Positions 44,043-54,500 of a stretch of DNA of 64,000 bases are shown here, in pieces. The translations under genes and the position numbers were made by a program. How positions within the stretch are numbered: the first letter of the stretch is position 1; the number at the start of each line of letters is the position of its first letter. This stretch comes from Planctomycetota bacterium (GTDB lineage: Bacteria > Planctomycetota > UBA8108 > UBA1146): the NCBI GenBank assembly GCA_016776905.1, contig JADHSM010000002.1:186001-250000 (forward strand). The letters run 5' to 3'. Below the pieces are notes generated by a model. It saw nothing but the letters and a program-made list of their open reading frames with translations. It had not been told where the DNA came from and did not search any database.

Positions 44043-44924
44043 TCAGGGAAGTCTGATTTCCATTCCCACCTTGAGAACATCTAAGTTCACATTCGGATTT
44101 GCTAATTTGATTTCTGCATGACGCAGGCCGTTACCGAGTTTCTGCTCTGCAATTCGCCATAGACTATCACCGTCTTGTATGACATAGGTCGAGGTCCCGG
44201 CGGAGAATGAACTCTTTGGTTTTTCTATCACCGCAACAGCTGCATCTCCAGCAACAGGAATACGCAGGACCTTTCCCTTTTGAAGAACGGTGCTCTCCGT
44301 CAACCCAGAATTCGCAGCGATAATCTTGCGATAGTACTTTCCATCACCAAGGTATCGCTCGGCGATTCTCCAAAGGCTGTCACCGGACTGAACCTTAATC
44401 TGACGGAACTCTGTGCGGTTCACTTTTTTCTTTGGGGGCGCAGGCTTTGGTTGGCGAACTGCTGGCTTTTGAACACCCGACTGGACCAGGGCGGAATTAC
44501 TCTTTGAAGTTCCTCTCAGAACTCCAGAAGTTTTTGCAAGGCCGACCTCAGAAGGGTTCGCTGTCCCTGAACTGATTTGCCCTTGGCCTGATCTTTGAGT
44601 CCGAGTGGGGCCCGCTGCTTGTGAAGTGTTATTACTTCCACTTCTTGTACTTGCGGTCGAAGTCCCACCTTGACGCACAGGACGATTCAATCTTGTTCCT
44701 GCTGTACTCGTTCCCGCTGCAGTGATCGGCCTTGTGACAGTCTTCTTGGATGCGACTTGAGATGTCCCCGATGTGGAGTTCGCAATTCCAGCTCGCCCGG
44801 TCACTTGCTCTTTAGCGGTGGGACCACTCTGAAGTTCACTGTCGATAAGATTCACGATCACCACAACGACGAGAATCAGTATGATGATAAATCCGATTTT
44901 TGTACCAGTGCCCATGGAGTTCAT
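44043..44924 (-). CDS. Membrane-anchored protein with two LysM domains
   Basis: A 293-aa protein: one transmembrane segment (residues 10-26, IGFIIILILVVVVIVNL), then a Ser/Thr/Gly-rich low-complexity region of about 130 residues, and two LysM units (QIKVQSGDSLWRIAERYLGD and YVIQDGDSLWRIAEQKLGNG) at the C-terminus. LysM binds peptidoglycan, so a role at the cell wall is inferred. It lies upstream of nothing on its strand except the intergenic region before secDF. Confidence 0.8.
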   Translation of the reverse strand: MNSMGTGTKIGFIIILILVVVVIVNLIDSELQSGPTAKEQVTGRAGIANSTSGTSQVASKKTVTRPITAAGTSTAGTRLNRPVRQGGTSTASTRSGSNNTSQAAGPTRTQRSGQGQISSGTANPSEVGLAKTSGVLRGTSKSNSALVQSGVQKPAVRQPKPAPPKKKVNRTEFRQIKVQSGDSLWRIAERYLGDGKYYRKIIAANSGLTESTVLQKGKVLRIPVAGDAAVAVIEKPKSSFSAGTSTYVIQDGDSLWRIAEQKLGNGLRHAEIKLANPNVNLDVLKVGMEIRLP

Positions 44925-45224
44925 GGTGTGCCCCCTGTTTCAACGAGTCCTTATGATTGAGTCCGGACAGGTCCCCCGACCTGATCAAAGATTCCCGGAT
45001 TGTGTGACTCGCTTCCAACAAAACTTCCCGGAAAGGAGAGTATTTGTCGTTGCCGTTTCGAAGAGGGTAACCCGATATATATCGTGAATCCACGACTCAC
45101 ACCGGATTCTGACCCGATATCCTTCCCGGTCCGCCAGATCGCCGGCAACAAAAAAACCCGTCGACTTCCTGAGAAGTGGACGGGTTTCTCCAAAATGCTC
45201 AAACTAAGACAATAACGCCTATAT
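44925..45224. other. Intergenic region between the LysM gene and secDF
   Basis: About 300 bases. The only strong feature is the secDF terminator listed next. The rest should carry the promoter of the LysM gene; I see no RNA gene or ORF. Confidence 0.45.
45154..45187 (-). terminator. Rho-independent terminator of the ruvB-tgt-secDF operon
   Basis: On the minus strand, AAACCCGTC/GACGGGTTT (9 bp) plus ACTT/AAGT enclose the loop, with one G-G mismatch, and a run of T follows. It sits 38 bases past the secDF stop. Confidence 0.88.
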
Positions 45225-47957
45225 TTAAGACTTCTTGGCCAATGCGGCCTCTGCGATCACCTGTTCCCGACGCTGACGGGCCTGCTCCTGGAGACGGATC
45301 AACGCAGGACTGGCGACGAAAATCGAGGAATAAGTTCCCACGAGAACTCCAACACACAATGCAAATGCGAAGGAATGGAGGGCTTCTCCACCAAAGACGA
45401 ACAAGATCACCACGACCACAAACGTGGTCAACGAGGTGAGTAATGTACGACTGAGAGTCTGATTGATCGAGTGATTGACCAGTTCCGGGTAGTTGGCATC
45501 GCGACGGGCATCCCGCATATTTTCGCGGATTCTGTCGAAGATCACGATGGTGTCATTGAGCGAGTACCCCACCACCGTCAGCAATGCAGCGACCACTGGA
45601 AGATTGATCTTGAGAGAAAAAGAATCTCCCAATAGCAAGTCACCTAAAGAGAGAGCGGCTAAGGTGAAGAAGATGTCGTGCACGAGCGCTGTGATAGCCG
45701 CCGCACCGTAACTGAACTCGAAGCGAATACTGATGTAGAAGATGATCGCGAGGAAACTGATCATCAGTGCAATGAATGTATTTCCCTGCATATCCTTGGC
45801 AACACGCCCGCTGATGCTACTCACCTCAGGGAATGGTTCGGAGAAATCCAAACGAGTAATATCCTTCAAGGTTTGACTCAATACAGGCTGCAGAGCCATT
45901 GCATCAGTTTGGGAAATCTGACCATCACTGACGATCTCGAATGAAATGATCCCGGCGTTTTTCCCAGGACCGCTGACTTCCTTCACAGAATTCACAGGGA
46001 AGCCTGATTCCACTAGCGAATCTTTGACAAGACTCCCGGTGACAGCGACATCCTTGTTCACACCCAGTCCCTGAATCACATTCAATCTTGAAGTGAATAC
46101 ATGTGTCGTAATGCCGTCGTCATTCTGCTCAGTGCTGAATGAAACATCAGTGACAGCATTCGGGGCCAACATATTCGCCCCACCGATCAATTCTTCCATC
46201 TGCTTTTTAAACTCTTCGGTTTGCCTTTTGCCCTCAACGAGAGTGCTGGTTCGAATCGAATAACGAGCCGCTCCGCTCTCATTGATGTCGCCCAAAGCTT
46301 GCAACTGCAAATCGTCAAACTGGATGTCTTCAGAGCTCTCTCCCCTTTGACCCAATACAGATCTCAGAGAGGATTCCAGCGTCGGGGAAGCCAGATTGAC
46401 GGTCAAACGGGTCCCCCCCGTGAAATCGATTCCCATAGAATCCGATCCCCGCCAAACCAATGTTCCAAAGCCGCCAATGACAATCACGTAGAGCAATATT
46501 CTTGCTGTTTCGCGGAAGCTCATGAAGTCGAAGTTCGGCTTAGAAATGATCTTGCCCATTTTCAACTCAGTGATGACATTCCTTGAAATCAGGAAAGAGA
46601 GCAAGAAGCGACTGAAGAACACCGTCGAGAAGAATGAGGTCAGGATTCCGATACTCAGAACGACCGCGAAACCTTTCACGGCCCCTGAACCAAATTGGAA
46701 CAGAACAAAAGCAGTAATCAGCGTGGTCAGGTTCGCATCGAAAATAGTCCAAAATGCTTTTTGGAATCCGACACTGAAGGCCGCGGGCAGAGCTTTTCCG
46801 CGTTCTCGTTCTTCTCGTATTCGCTCGAATATCAGAATGTTGGCGTCAACAGCCATACCCACTGTCAGAAGTAATCCCGCCATTCCTGGGAACGTCAACG
46901 TATTGCGGAAGGTGATCAGTAGCGTCACCACCAACATGAGGTTGAACACCAGCGAAAGGTCCGCCACGAATCCTGCTGCACGATAGTAAAGCAACATGAA
47001 GATCACGACGATCAACAGGCCAAAGATCATCGCCTGCGTTCCACGGTCGATGGATTCTTTACCTAAGAGCGCTCCAACAGTTTGCTGATTGACCAAGAAC
47101 GGTTTCGCTGGAAGTGATCCAGCACGCAAGATGGAAACTATGTCGGCGACCTCTTCATTGGAGAACCCACCTTCAAGAATTCCAGATCTTGAGATTCTGG
47201 CGTTGATGTTGGCGCGGCTATAAGCGACCCCATCGAGGACGATCGCCATTTCACGATTGATGTTTTCGCCGGTCATATCCGCGAAAAGAGTCGCGCCCTT
47301 ACCTCCGAACTCGAAACCGACAGCGGGCCGCCCAGTCTCATCAGTTGTCGGATTAGCATTACTCAGCAATGAGGCGCTTACGGAATTGGGCAAACGATTC
47401 TCGACGACTACAAAACTACCGGTGACGGCATCTTCAGAACGCGACTTGACCTCGACCACAATTTGGGCAGGAGCCACGGGAGGGTTCTCAGGACGAACAT
47501 CGTCAGCCATATTGTTGTAGGCCACGAGTGCACGCTCATAGTTCGACATCTCCTGTCGAACCCTGATCACAGAGGCTTCTGTTTGATTCGCATCCGTTGA
47601 GACGAGTTGAAAGTTCAACTCTCCGGCGCGTTCAATCTGACCTTTGAGTCGCTCTAATTCATCATTGTCCGAACCCGGAAGCTGAATCAGAAGACGATTT
47701 CTGCCAGAAATGGCAACGCTGATCTCCTTGAGACCATAGTTGTCAAATCGACGAGCAATCACGTCTTTGATATCCGAAGCGACGGTTGACCTCTGACTCG
47801 GATCAATCTCATCCAGAGGGATTTCGTAGAGAAGTTCAGTACCACCCTCAAGGTCGATACCTTTTTTGATATCGTTTTGGTAGTCCTGAAGTTGGTAGAT
47901 ACCTGCTCCGATGAGTAAGGCGATCAGGGCAATTCCCCTGAAGTAATTTTGCATCAT
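45225..47957 (-). CDS. secDF: Protein translocase SecD-SecF fusion
   Basis: A 910-aa fused SecD and SecF, the RND-type partner of SecYEG that uses the proton gradient to pull proteins across the inner membrane. SecD part: YEIPLDEIDPSQRSTVAS, FANMTG..., GMAVDANILIFERIREE; SecF part: IDFTGGTRLTVN, GAAAITALVHDIFFTL, VGYSLNDTIVIFDRIRENMR. Twelve membrane segments are expected. Fused SecDF occurs in some phyla including planctomycetes. It directly follows yajC (overlapping ATG-stop). Confidence 0.95.
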   Translation of the reverse strand: MMQNYFRGIALIALLIGAGIYQLQDYQNDIKKGIDLEGGTELLYEIPLDEIDPSQRSTVASDIKDVIARRFDNYGLKEISVAISGRNRLLIQLPGSDNDELERLKGQIERAGELNFQLVSTDANQTEASVIRVRQEMSNYERALVAYNNMADDVRPENPPVAPAQIVVEVKSRSEDAVTGSFVVVENRLPNSVSASLLSNANPTTDETGRPAVGFEFGGKGATLFADMTGENINREMAIVLDGVAYSRANINARISRSGILEGGFSNEEVADIVSILRAGSLPAKPFLVNQQTVGALLGKESIDRGTQAMIFGLLIVVIFMLLYYRAAGFVADLSLVFNLMLVVTLLITFRNTLTFPGMAGLLLTVGMAVDANILIFERIREERERGKALPAAFSVGFQKAFWTIFDANLTTLITAFVLFQFGSGAVKGFAVVLSIGILTSFFSTVFFSRFLLSFLISRNVITELKMGKIISKPNFDFMSFRETARILLYVIVIGGFGTLVWRGSDSMGIDFTGGTRLTVNLASPTLESSLRSVLGQRGESSEDIQFDDLQLQALGDINESGAARYSIRTSTLVEGKRQTEEFKKQMEELIGGANMLAPNAVTDVSFSTEQNDDGITTHVFTSRLNVIQGLGVNKDVAVTGSLVKDSLVESGFPVNSVKEVSGPGKNAGIISFEIVSDGQISQTDAMALQPVLSQTLKDITRLDFSEPFPEVSSISGRVAKDMQGNTFIALMISFLAIIFYISIRFEFSYGAAAITALVHDIFFTLAALSLGDLLLGDSFSLKINLPVVAALLTVVGYSLNDTIVIFDRIRENMRDARRDANYPELVNHSINQTLSRTLLTSLTTFVVVVILFVFGGEALHSFAFALCVGVLVGTYSSIFVASPALIRLQEQARQRREQVIAEAALAKKS

Positions 47958-48367
47958 GTTGTTGCTTCCTCTTCCTTGGTCGTGGAAGACGTGCTCTCGG
48001 TGACGGCTGCAATCGATTGCAATGAAACCTTCATTCGAACACTCTTGGATTCGTCGATGACGAGAACGACATGCCCCTGATCTTTGTCAACCAGAGCCAC
48101 TTTGCCGATGATTCCACCGACAGTTCTCACCTCTTTATGTTTTTCAAGACTCGCGATCATGTTTTCATGCTCGCTGGTTTGCTTCTTTTGTGGACGGATC
48201 ACCATGAAATACATCACGGCCCAAATTATCACCATCAATGGAATAAATTCCATGAAGCCAGGTGCAGAACTCTCTGTTCCGCCTGCGGCTGTTGCCAAGG
48301 AGATCAGATCAGTGTGCAGTAAATTCTGCACGCCAATGAACTCAATTATCTCGATAGAAAAGGCCAT
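47954..48367 (-). CDS. yajC: Preprotein translocase subunit YajC
   Basis: A 137-aa single-pass membrane protein with FIPLMVIIWAVMYFMVIRPQKKQ, the diagnostic YajC core, then a hydrophilic domain. The N-terminus is extended by about 30 residues relative to E. coli. It stabilises SecDF and overlaps its start. The C-terminus is Ser/Thr/Glu-rich. Confidence 0.92.
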   Translation of the reverse strand: MAFSIEIIEFIGVQNLLHTDLISLATAAGGTESSAPGFMEFIPLMVIIWAVMYFMVIRPQKKQTSEHENMIASLEKHKEVRTVGGIIGKVALVDKDQGHVVLVIDESKSVRMKVSLQSIAAVTESTSSTTKEEEATT

Positions 48368-48523
48368 TTCGGCACTCCTGCTCCCGGATTATTCGGGTTC
48401 CTAAATTTTCTGTGATTGGAGAACCTAAAAGGCTCACCAGCACGGGGTGCACATCTGGCCGATAAAATCGCAAGACGTGCTATTAAAGCAAGTTGCGAAT
48501 CTTAGTCGGAGGGACTGAGATAT

Positions 48524-49687
48524 TCAACCGGACCGGAGGGATAATCGACTGAGAAAGCCATCCCTAAAGTCCTCCCAAACCCCGTCCAGCACCGCTGTAC
48601 GGGCTTTACGAAGAAACCTGTGAAACACGCTCAGATTGTGAATAGAGCCCAGCGTATAGGCTAAAATCTCTTTTCTTTGGTAGAGGTGATGCAATGTACC
48701 CCGGCTATATCGTGTACAGGCGAGGCATTCGCAGTCTTCCTCAACAGGATTAGGATCCTGTTTGTGACGTGCATTTTTCATATTCAGACTCGATCCGTCA
48801 CCGAGAAATAGACTGGCATTTCGGGCATTTCGAGTAGGAATAACGCAGTCAAACATGTCGATCCCCTGGTCAACGGCAATCATAAATTCCTCAAGTCCTC
48901 CGACACCCATCAGGTATCGAGGACGGTCGAAGGGCAGAAGCGGCGCACTCAAACCGATGGTTGAGAGCAGAGCATCCCGCCCCTCTCCCACACTCACTCC
49001 ACCCACTGCGTATGCATCGAAAGGGATCTCCAACAGTTGTTGAGCCGATTCCTTCCGAAGATCTTCATGAACACCACCCTGCATGATTCCAAAAACAGCC
49101 ATCGGCTCAAACAAATCCAAACGGCTTCTATGTTCATGAGCTCTCAGTGCCCAGCGGTGGGTGCGAACAACTGCCTTCGCCACTTCGTCTCTGGAAACGC
49201 CTCCCGCAGGACACTCATCCAATATCATGGCGATGGTCGAGCCGAGTCTTGCCTGAATATCCAACACTGATTCTGGAGTCAGAAGCAGCGGACTTCCGTC
49301 CACATGATTTCTAAATTCAACACCGTGTTCACTGATCTTGTTTCGATGCGCCAGAGAGAACACTTGAAATCCACCGGAATCGGTGAGTATGGGACCTTCC
49401 CATCCCATCACCTTGTGCAATCCTCCAAGAGTACGAACCGTGTCGACTCCTGGCCTCACGGCAAGGTGATAAGTATTCGATAGAACGATTTGTGTCCCTG
49501 TCGTTTTTATCTGATCAGGAGTCAAACCCTTCACGGTCCCTTGTGTACCTACCGGCATAAAAGCGGGAGTTTGTACAACACCTCTAGGCGTCGTGAGAAC
49601 TCCCGCCCTCGCTCCATCTGAAGTCGCTTCGATTGCAAAATTGAATCCGGCGGTCATCGGAAATTTGGCCTGCACTGGAGCACTCAC
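48524..49687 (-). CDS. tgt: Queuine tRNA-ribosyltransferase
   Basis: Swaps G34 for the queuosine precursor preQ1 in tRNAs reading NAY codons. It shows GTPRGVVQTPAFMPVGT, LSNTYHLAVRPG, the catalytic TDSGGFQVF, FDCVIPTRNARN and the zinc site CECLACTRYSRGTLHH. The start is the GTG at 49687, which overlaps the spoIID stop (GTGA). tgt-yajC-secDF is a widely conserved order. Confidence 0.94.
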   Translation of the reverse strand: MSAPVQAKFPMTAGFNFAIEATSDGARAGVLTTPRGVVQTPAFMPVGTQGTVKGLTPDQIKTTGTQIVLSNTYHLAVRPGVDTVRTLGGLHKVMGWEGPILTDSGGFQVFSLAHRNKISEHGVEFRNHVDGSPLLLTPESVLDIQARLGSTIAMILDECPAGGVSRDEVAKAVVRTHRWALRAHEHRSRLDLFEPMAVFGIMQGGVHEDLRKESAQQLLEIPFDAYAVGGVSVGEGRDALLSTIGLSAPLLPFDRPRYLMGVGGLEEFMIAVDQGIDMFDCVIPTRNARNASLFLGDGSSLNMKNARHKQDPNPVEEDCECLACTRYSRGTLHHLYQRKEILAYTLGSIHNLSVFHRFLRKARTAVLDGVWEDFRDGFLSRLSLRSG

Positions 49688-50910
49688 CAAAGTCTCCTTA
49701 TCTCAGTCCCTCTGTAGAAATGTTGCAATATCTGATCTTCCGTCCAGCCGGAGAGAGCATAACCTCTGGCACCCATTTGACACATTCCAACGCCATGTCC
49801 CCAGCCACGGCCTCTAAAGACAAACTTGTCACCGCGGGATTCAACATCGAATGCTTGCGAACGAAGTTTTCCCTCAGTTTTCAAAGAGGAAAACCCAAAT
49901 CGTAAGGAATTCGCACTCACTTCAAAGGAACCTTTTCCATGCTGAACTTTAAAATATGCCACGTGTCCCGATGAAGCCCTATCGACCGGCTCGATGCGTT
50001 TGATTTTCCCCAAAGAAATCTTATCGACTCCTTTTACTTTCAGAAGTGCAGAACGGACCACAGATTCCTGTGCCTCCAATTCCCAACGGAAATATTTTGA
50101 GGTGGTACAACCTTCACAGCGAACGCTACTGAACACTTCGAGAGAAGGAAGGCCAAATGCTTCGACACCCGAACAGGTCGTGCCTCCGCAGGTGGAATGA
50201 AAAAAGCTCTCAAAAATTTTCCCGCTGTGAATCAGTACCTGCCCACGAGTTTCTTCTACCGCTTGCCGAATCTTATCAGGGATATCGGAGAGCCCTCCAT
50301 AGACTTGACTTCGAACCGTCGAATGCACATGCCTTCGCTTCCCTGGTCGGGACAGCACATGAAAGTAGGCGTAAGTTCTTGAGGCTATGGCCTGTGCTTT
50401 CAGGGAAGCCATGGGGAAACTATTGGCAGAAACTTCTTTACTGACAACTCCCAAAAGATATTGCTCCATGGGAATTCGTTCGATGACTTCCCACCCCCCC
50501 GACTCCCGTGACAGTGGCTGGAATTCAACCCAACCCGTCAATGATCGCCCGTCTACCATCATGAGTCCTTCTTCAGCACGAATCCGAATCGGTTCGCTGA
50601 ATTGGTAATCTCCGATGATCACTGATTGAGCACGAACATAAATAGAGAGTGGGGATTCGAAACGAAGAATCTCTCTTCGCTTCTGAACCTTGATCACTGA
50701 ATTTTTAGCAGCGACAGTGAGATCCATAAGGCCGGAAGCAAGACCCACTCCAATCATGGGTTCTTTGATCATTCGTGTATCAGATTGGGCAAAGACGTTC
50801 TCTGAAGGAGAAACACAACAGATCAGAACGAGGATCCAGGACACGTTCCTGAAAAATAAGTACAGCTGAGATTCGACCCGTTGCGTCGGAATAAATCCCT
50901 CAGGGATCAA
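49684..50910 (-). CDS. SpoIID/LytB-domain protein
   Basis: A 408-aa exported protein. A signal peptide (about residues 13-42) precedes a SpoIID-like core: SREVSANSFPMASLKAQAIASRTYAY, then FFHSTCGGTTCSGVEAFG and a final GRGWGHGVGMCQMGARGYALSGW. SpoIID proteins are lytic transglycosylases acting on peptidoglycan that lacks stem peptides. The start is a TTG at 50910 with GGAGGA upstream, overlapping the ruvB stop. Confidence 0.85.
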   Translation of the reverse strand: MIPEGFIPTQRVESQLYLFFRNVSWILVLICCVSPSENVFAQSDTRMIKEPMIGVGLASGLMDLTVAAKNSVIKVQKRREILRFESPLSIYVRAQSVIIGDYQFSEPIRIRAEEGLMMVDGRSLTGWVEFQPLSRESGGWEVIERIPMEQYLLGVVSKEVSANSFPMASLKAQAIASRTYAYFHVLSRPGKRRHVHSTVRSQVYGGLSDIPDKIRQAVEETRGQVLIHSGKIFESFFHSTCGGTTCSGVEAFGLPSLEVFSSVRCEGCTTSKYFRWELEAQESVVRSALLKVKGVDKISLGKIKRIEPVDRASSGHVAYFKVQHGKGSFEVSANSLRFGFSSLKTEGKLRSQAFDVESRGDKFVFRGRGWGHGVGMCQMGARGYALSGWTEDQILQHFYRGTEIRRLW

Positions 50911-51956
50911 GACGACTCCTCCAAATCGAGGGAGGCCTGCTCTCTGTGTTGATTCTTAATCTTATTCACGCCGAGTTCTGCTGCAGGACCCAATACCCTT
51001 CCCCGAGCTGTTTTTTCCAAATATCCCGCTCGAATCAGGAAAGGTTCGTGAACGTCCTCAATAGTTCGCTCTTCTTCTCCTACAGTGACGGCGATCGTCT
51101 TGACCCCCACTGGAGCCCCATCAGCACGCGCGACCACTTCAAGAATTTTGCGGTCGACGGCATCGAGTCCAGCAGGATCAACACCTAATCGGTCTAAGGC
51201 TGCGGCAGCACATTTCCCATCGACACTTTCTTGACCTTCAACCTCTGCAAAATCCCTGACTCTCCGTAGGTATCTGTTAGCAATACGAGGAGTTCCTCGA
51301 CAACGTCCGGCCAAAACCTCTGCACCAGATGGCTCAAGCGGAACACTCAGAATACGTGAACTCCTTTTGAGAATCTCAATCAAGTCACTCACATCGTATG
51401 GTTCCAACTTTTCGTGGATCCCAAATCGAGCTCTGAAGGGAGCCGTGAGATTTCCTTCGCGAGTGGTCGCTGCCACAAGAGTAAACTTAGGAAGGTGTAT
51501 CCTCATCGATCGAGCGTTCGGACCGGAGTCGATCAGGATATCAATCTGGAAATCTTCCATCGCTGTGTAGAGGTACTCCTCCACAACTCTGGAGATACGA
51601 TGAACTTCATCGATGAAGAGGACGTCGCCCTCTTCAAGCTCCGTGAGAAGACCGACAAGATCCTTGGCCTTCTCCAAAACAGGTCCACTGGTGGCCCGGA
51701 AATTCACTCCCATTTGCGAAGCGATCAGAGATGACAGAGTCGTCTTTCCCAAACCCGGCATTCCAGAAAACAACGCGTGATCCAGAGGTTCACCACGATT
51801 CTTGGCCGCTTGCAGGTATACCTTCAGATTCGAGACCACCGGAGACTGCCCCACGAATTCGGAGAGATCCCCTGGACGGATGTTTTCCTCTCCTCCGTGA
51901 TCATCGGAGGTTTGGCTAGGGTCTGCGGCGCGGGCCTCGCTATTTTCAGAACTCAT
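50907..51956 (-). CDS. ruvB: Holliday junction DNA helicase RuvB
   Basis: An AAA+ motor that drives branch migration with RuvA. Walker A GMPGLGKTTL, Walker B VLFIDEVHR, the sensor ATTREG and the C-terminal winged helix RAGYLEKTARGRVLG are present. The 349-aa length is normal. It is the promoter-proximal gene of the minus-strand run to secDF. ruvA and ruvC are not in the window. Confidence 0.96.
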   Translation of the reverse strand: MSSENSEARAADPSQTSDDHGGEENIRPGDLSEFVGQSPVVSNLKVYLQAAKNRGEPLDHALFSGMPGLGKTTLSSLIASQMGVNFRATSGPVLEKAKDLVGLLTELEEGDVLFIDEVHRISRVVEEYLYTAMEDFQIDILIDSGPNARSMRIHLPKFTLVAATTREGNLTAPFRARFGIHEKLEPYDVSDLIEILKRSSRILSVPLEPSGAEVLAGRCRGTPRIANRYLRRVRDFAEVEGQESVDGKCAAAALDRLGVDPAGLDAVDRKILEVVARADGAPVGVKTIAVTVGEEERTIEDVHEPFLIRAGYLEKTARGRVLGPAAELGVNKIKNQHREQASLDLEESS

Positions 51957-52234
51957 TCAGATCCCCTCGCCGGCAGGCACTTGATACAAAGGTCTATTAT
52001 CATAGTCGAAGGTCCATGCGGTGGGAACGCAGACCACGAAACCAGTGTGGAGATCTTGGCACCGTTGTCGACAGGAATTTCCGTGTTCACGATTCCGGAG
52101 GGAATTTCGCTCCGGATTGGTTAGGGTGGCGACAGCGGATCAGACCAAATCCAACCGGCAGAGATCTGTCGGGCCAACGAACTATTCAAGTTTCGTGGAT
52201 TCTGTCCTACACGATCACGCGGAAGGAACATGAG

Positions 52235-53623
52235 ATGTCGGGGGAATCACAAGACGAGAATTCTGGTTTTCAGGGAGACCCTGCCCCAAAATCCTCCGCT
52301 TCTTCATCCCCGAACTCGAAATCTCCCGAGAACGAGTCCCCCCCCGCAAAATCCGGACTGGGAGCAGTGCTCCTGACGTTGTTTCTCGATCTGGTCGGTT
52401 TCTCCATCATCTTTCCCCTCTTCCCAGCGATTCTGGACTCCTATCGCGCAGATCCCTGGATGGAAAGCCTGCTCTCTGCGCTGAGGTCCTTGTCTCCCAT
52501 GATCGACGATGATCGCTTGGTCACCCTCTTCGGAGGAGTTCTAGGCTCCCTGTACTCCATTCTTCAATTTGCTATGAGTCCATTTTGGGGAAGCCTGTCT
52601 GACCGAATAGGACGCCGACGAGTCTTGCTCATCACTGTCACAGGAAATTTGGCGGCCGCTCTGCTTTGGGCTTTCAGCGGTACTTTCGCCTGGTTGTTGA
52701 TCTCAAGAGTCTTTTCAGGAATAGCCGGCGGCAACATAGCAACAGCGACGGCAGCCGTTGCAGATGTAACTCCTGGAAAAGAGAGAGCACGAGGAATGGG
52801 TTTAGTGGGTGCCGCTTTTGGAATGGGTTTCATTCTGGGACCGGCCATCGGTGGCTACCTTTCTCTTTTCGATCTCTCATCACATGGGGTTATTCACGAA
52901 GGACTCGGATTTGCATTCACCTCTTTTAGTGCTGCAGCACTCGGAGTTGTCGTTCTTCACCTCATCAATCTGATCTGGATTTGGTGTAAACTTCCTGAAA
53001 CCCGACCCGAGAATACGAAGCCTCGCCCCGTAAAATTCTCTGTTTCTTTGGGAGGCGAATGGGGACCAAGAGTTAAGAAAACTAATCTTGCAAACTTGAT
53101 CTACCTGCTCGCCTTTAGTGGCATGGAGTTCACTCTCTCTTTTCTCGTCCGGCAGCGACTTGACTTTGGCACCACAGAGACCGCAACGATGTTCGTCTTC
53201 ATTGGGTTGATCCTGGCTGTGGTGCAGGGTGGATTCACGCGGAGGTTCGCGCATTCCTGGGGCCCCGAAAAAACGGCCCGACGCGGCTTGGTTCTGGTCG
53301 CTCTAGGCTTGGCTGGGATTGCACTCATCCAAGAAAATTGGCACCTCTGGGCCGCGCTCATTCCATTGAGTGCAGGTTCCGCCATGACGATGCCCATGCT
53401 TTCCACCATCGTCAGTCAATCGGTCGGCCCAGGTGAACAAGGGGCTGTATTGGGAGTATTTCGCTCTCTAGGTAGCCTAGCGAGGGCTCTGGGGCCTTTA
53501 TTGGCGGCCGTGCTCTATTGGAAACTCGGCTCAGCAGCGCCCTATTTTGCCTCAGCGCTCCTGATGCTCATACCTCTGCGGTTACTTTCGAGTGGGCTTG
53601 CTAGAAATGACGAAATTTCCTAA
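52235..53623 (+). CDS. MFS transporter (TCR/Tet-like family)
   Basis: A 462-aa 12-TM transporter. After a 45-residue Ser/Pro-rich hydrophilic start comes the membrane core with the MFS loop 2-3 motif GSLSDRIGRRRVLLIT, the mid motif RVFSGIAGGNIATATAAVAD and GFILGPAIGGYLSL, resembling tetracycline-efflux-like exporters. Substrate unknown. The ATG at 52235 follows GGAAGGA; the long frame upstream has no ribosome site. It is divergent from ruvB. Confidence 0.85.
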   Translation: MSGESQDENSGFQGDPAPKSSASSSPNSKSPENESPPAKSGLGAVLLTLFLDLVGFSIIFPLFPAILDSYRADPWMESLLSALRSLSPMIDDDRLVTLFGGVLGSLYSILQFAMSPFWGSLSDRIGRRRVLLITVTGNLAAALLWAFSGTFAWLLISRVFSGIAGGNIATATAAVADVTPGKERARGMGLVGAAFGMGFILGPAIGGYLSLFDLSSHGVIHEGLGFAFTSFSAAALGVVVLHLINLIWIWCKLPETRPENTKPRPVKFSVSLGGEWGPRVKKTNLANLIYLLAFSGMEFTLSFLVRQRLDFGTTETATMFVFIGLILAVVQGGFTRRFAHSWGPEKTARRGLVLVALGLAGIALIQENWHLWAALIPLSAGSAMTMPMLSTIVSQSVGPGEQGAVLGVFRSLGSLARALGPLLAAVLYWKLGSAAPYFASALLMLIPLRLLSSGLARNDEIS

Positions 53624-53669
53624 CATCGCCATCACGCCGCGCGACACTGGCCCAGGAAGGGGCGAAGAC

Positions 53670-54500
53670 GTGCCCAATCAAAAGACCGATTCATACGGAT
53701 TCCCTGAACACCGTAGAAATTTTCACAGGCTTATTTCCTGTGGTTCCATCGTAATTCTGCTGCTCTCACTCACGGCCTGTAGCTCTGCTCCAGCTCCTCG
53801 CAGTGAAAGTATTTCCCAAGACGAATCTCTGACCCCCGCAGATGTGGGCGCGATGCTGACTGGGAGTTGGTACGTCGAAAACGAGAACCGTCGAGGCATG
53901 GCGACTCTTGGAGGACTCCTGTCCTACGACATGACCACCTCAAAAACTTTGAATGGTAGAAAGATCGGAGAGGAACGCGTCACTGCAGGACCTCTCTGGA
54001 TCGCTGGCAAAACAAACAGCAGGGCTCTCAGTTCCGAAGGAGAGAACAGTTCCGGTCATTGGTTCTTCCCCTTCTGGCGTTATCAGGAGAAAAATGGAAA
54101 GCGGACTTTGTATCCACTGATGGTCATTCCCATACCCATGGGATCTTCTCCCATCGACGATAACCGCTATCTTGCAAGTGACGACGACGACTGGTCTGTC
54201 GATGAATATCCTGTGAGCGATGAATATTCGGAGAGCATCGTGAATGCGGAACCGATATCTGAACAGATCACCTCACAGGAATCTGTTCTGATGACCCCAG
54301 AAACCGTCAGGCCCAGTTGGCAAGCCCTCGACATCCATGAAAAAACCTACAAGGTTCGCAAGGGTGACACCCTGTGGTCACTCGCCATCAAATTCTATGG
54401 AGATGGCCAGAGATACAGAGATCTCATCGCCGCAAATGGCCGATCCTTGGCCAATCCTAGTCAAATTCCTGTAGGCAGCACACTTGTCATTCCGAACTGA
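53670..54500 (+). CDS. LysM-domain lipoprotein
   Basis: A 276-aa protein. Lipobox LTAC (in IVILLLSLTACSS) follows a basic n-region. A central region carries SWYVENENRRGMATLGGLL and HWFFPFWRYQEK, and the last 50 residues are a LysM (KTYKVRKGDTLWSLAIKFYG) that binds peptidoglycan. The GTG at 53670, 7 bases after GGAAGGGG, gives a compact signal peptide; an ATG at 53607 would overlap the MFS gene by 17 bases. It ends 14 bases inside the convergent ArsS-type gene. Confidence 0.75.
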   Translation: MPNQKTDSYGFPEHRRNFHRLISCGSIVILLLSLTACSSAPAPRSESISQDESLTPADVGAMLTGSWYVENENRRGMATLGGLLSYDMTTSKTLNGRKIGEERVTAGPLWIAGKTNSRALSSEGENSSGHWFFPFWRYQEKNGKRTLYPLMVIPIPMGSSPIDDNRYLASDDDDWSVDEYPVSDEYSESIVNAEPISEQITSQESVLMTPETVRPSWQALDIHEKTYKVRKGDTLWSLAIKFYGDGQRYRDLIAANGRSLANPSQIPVGSTLVIPN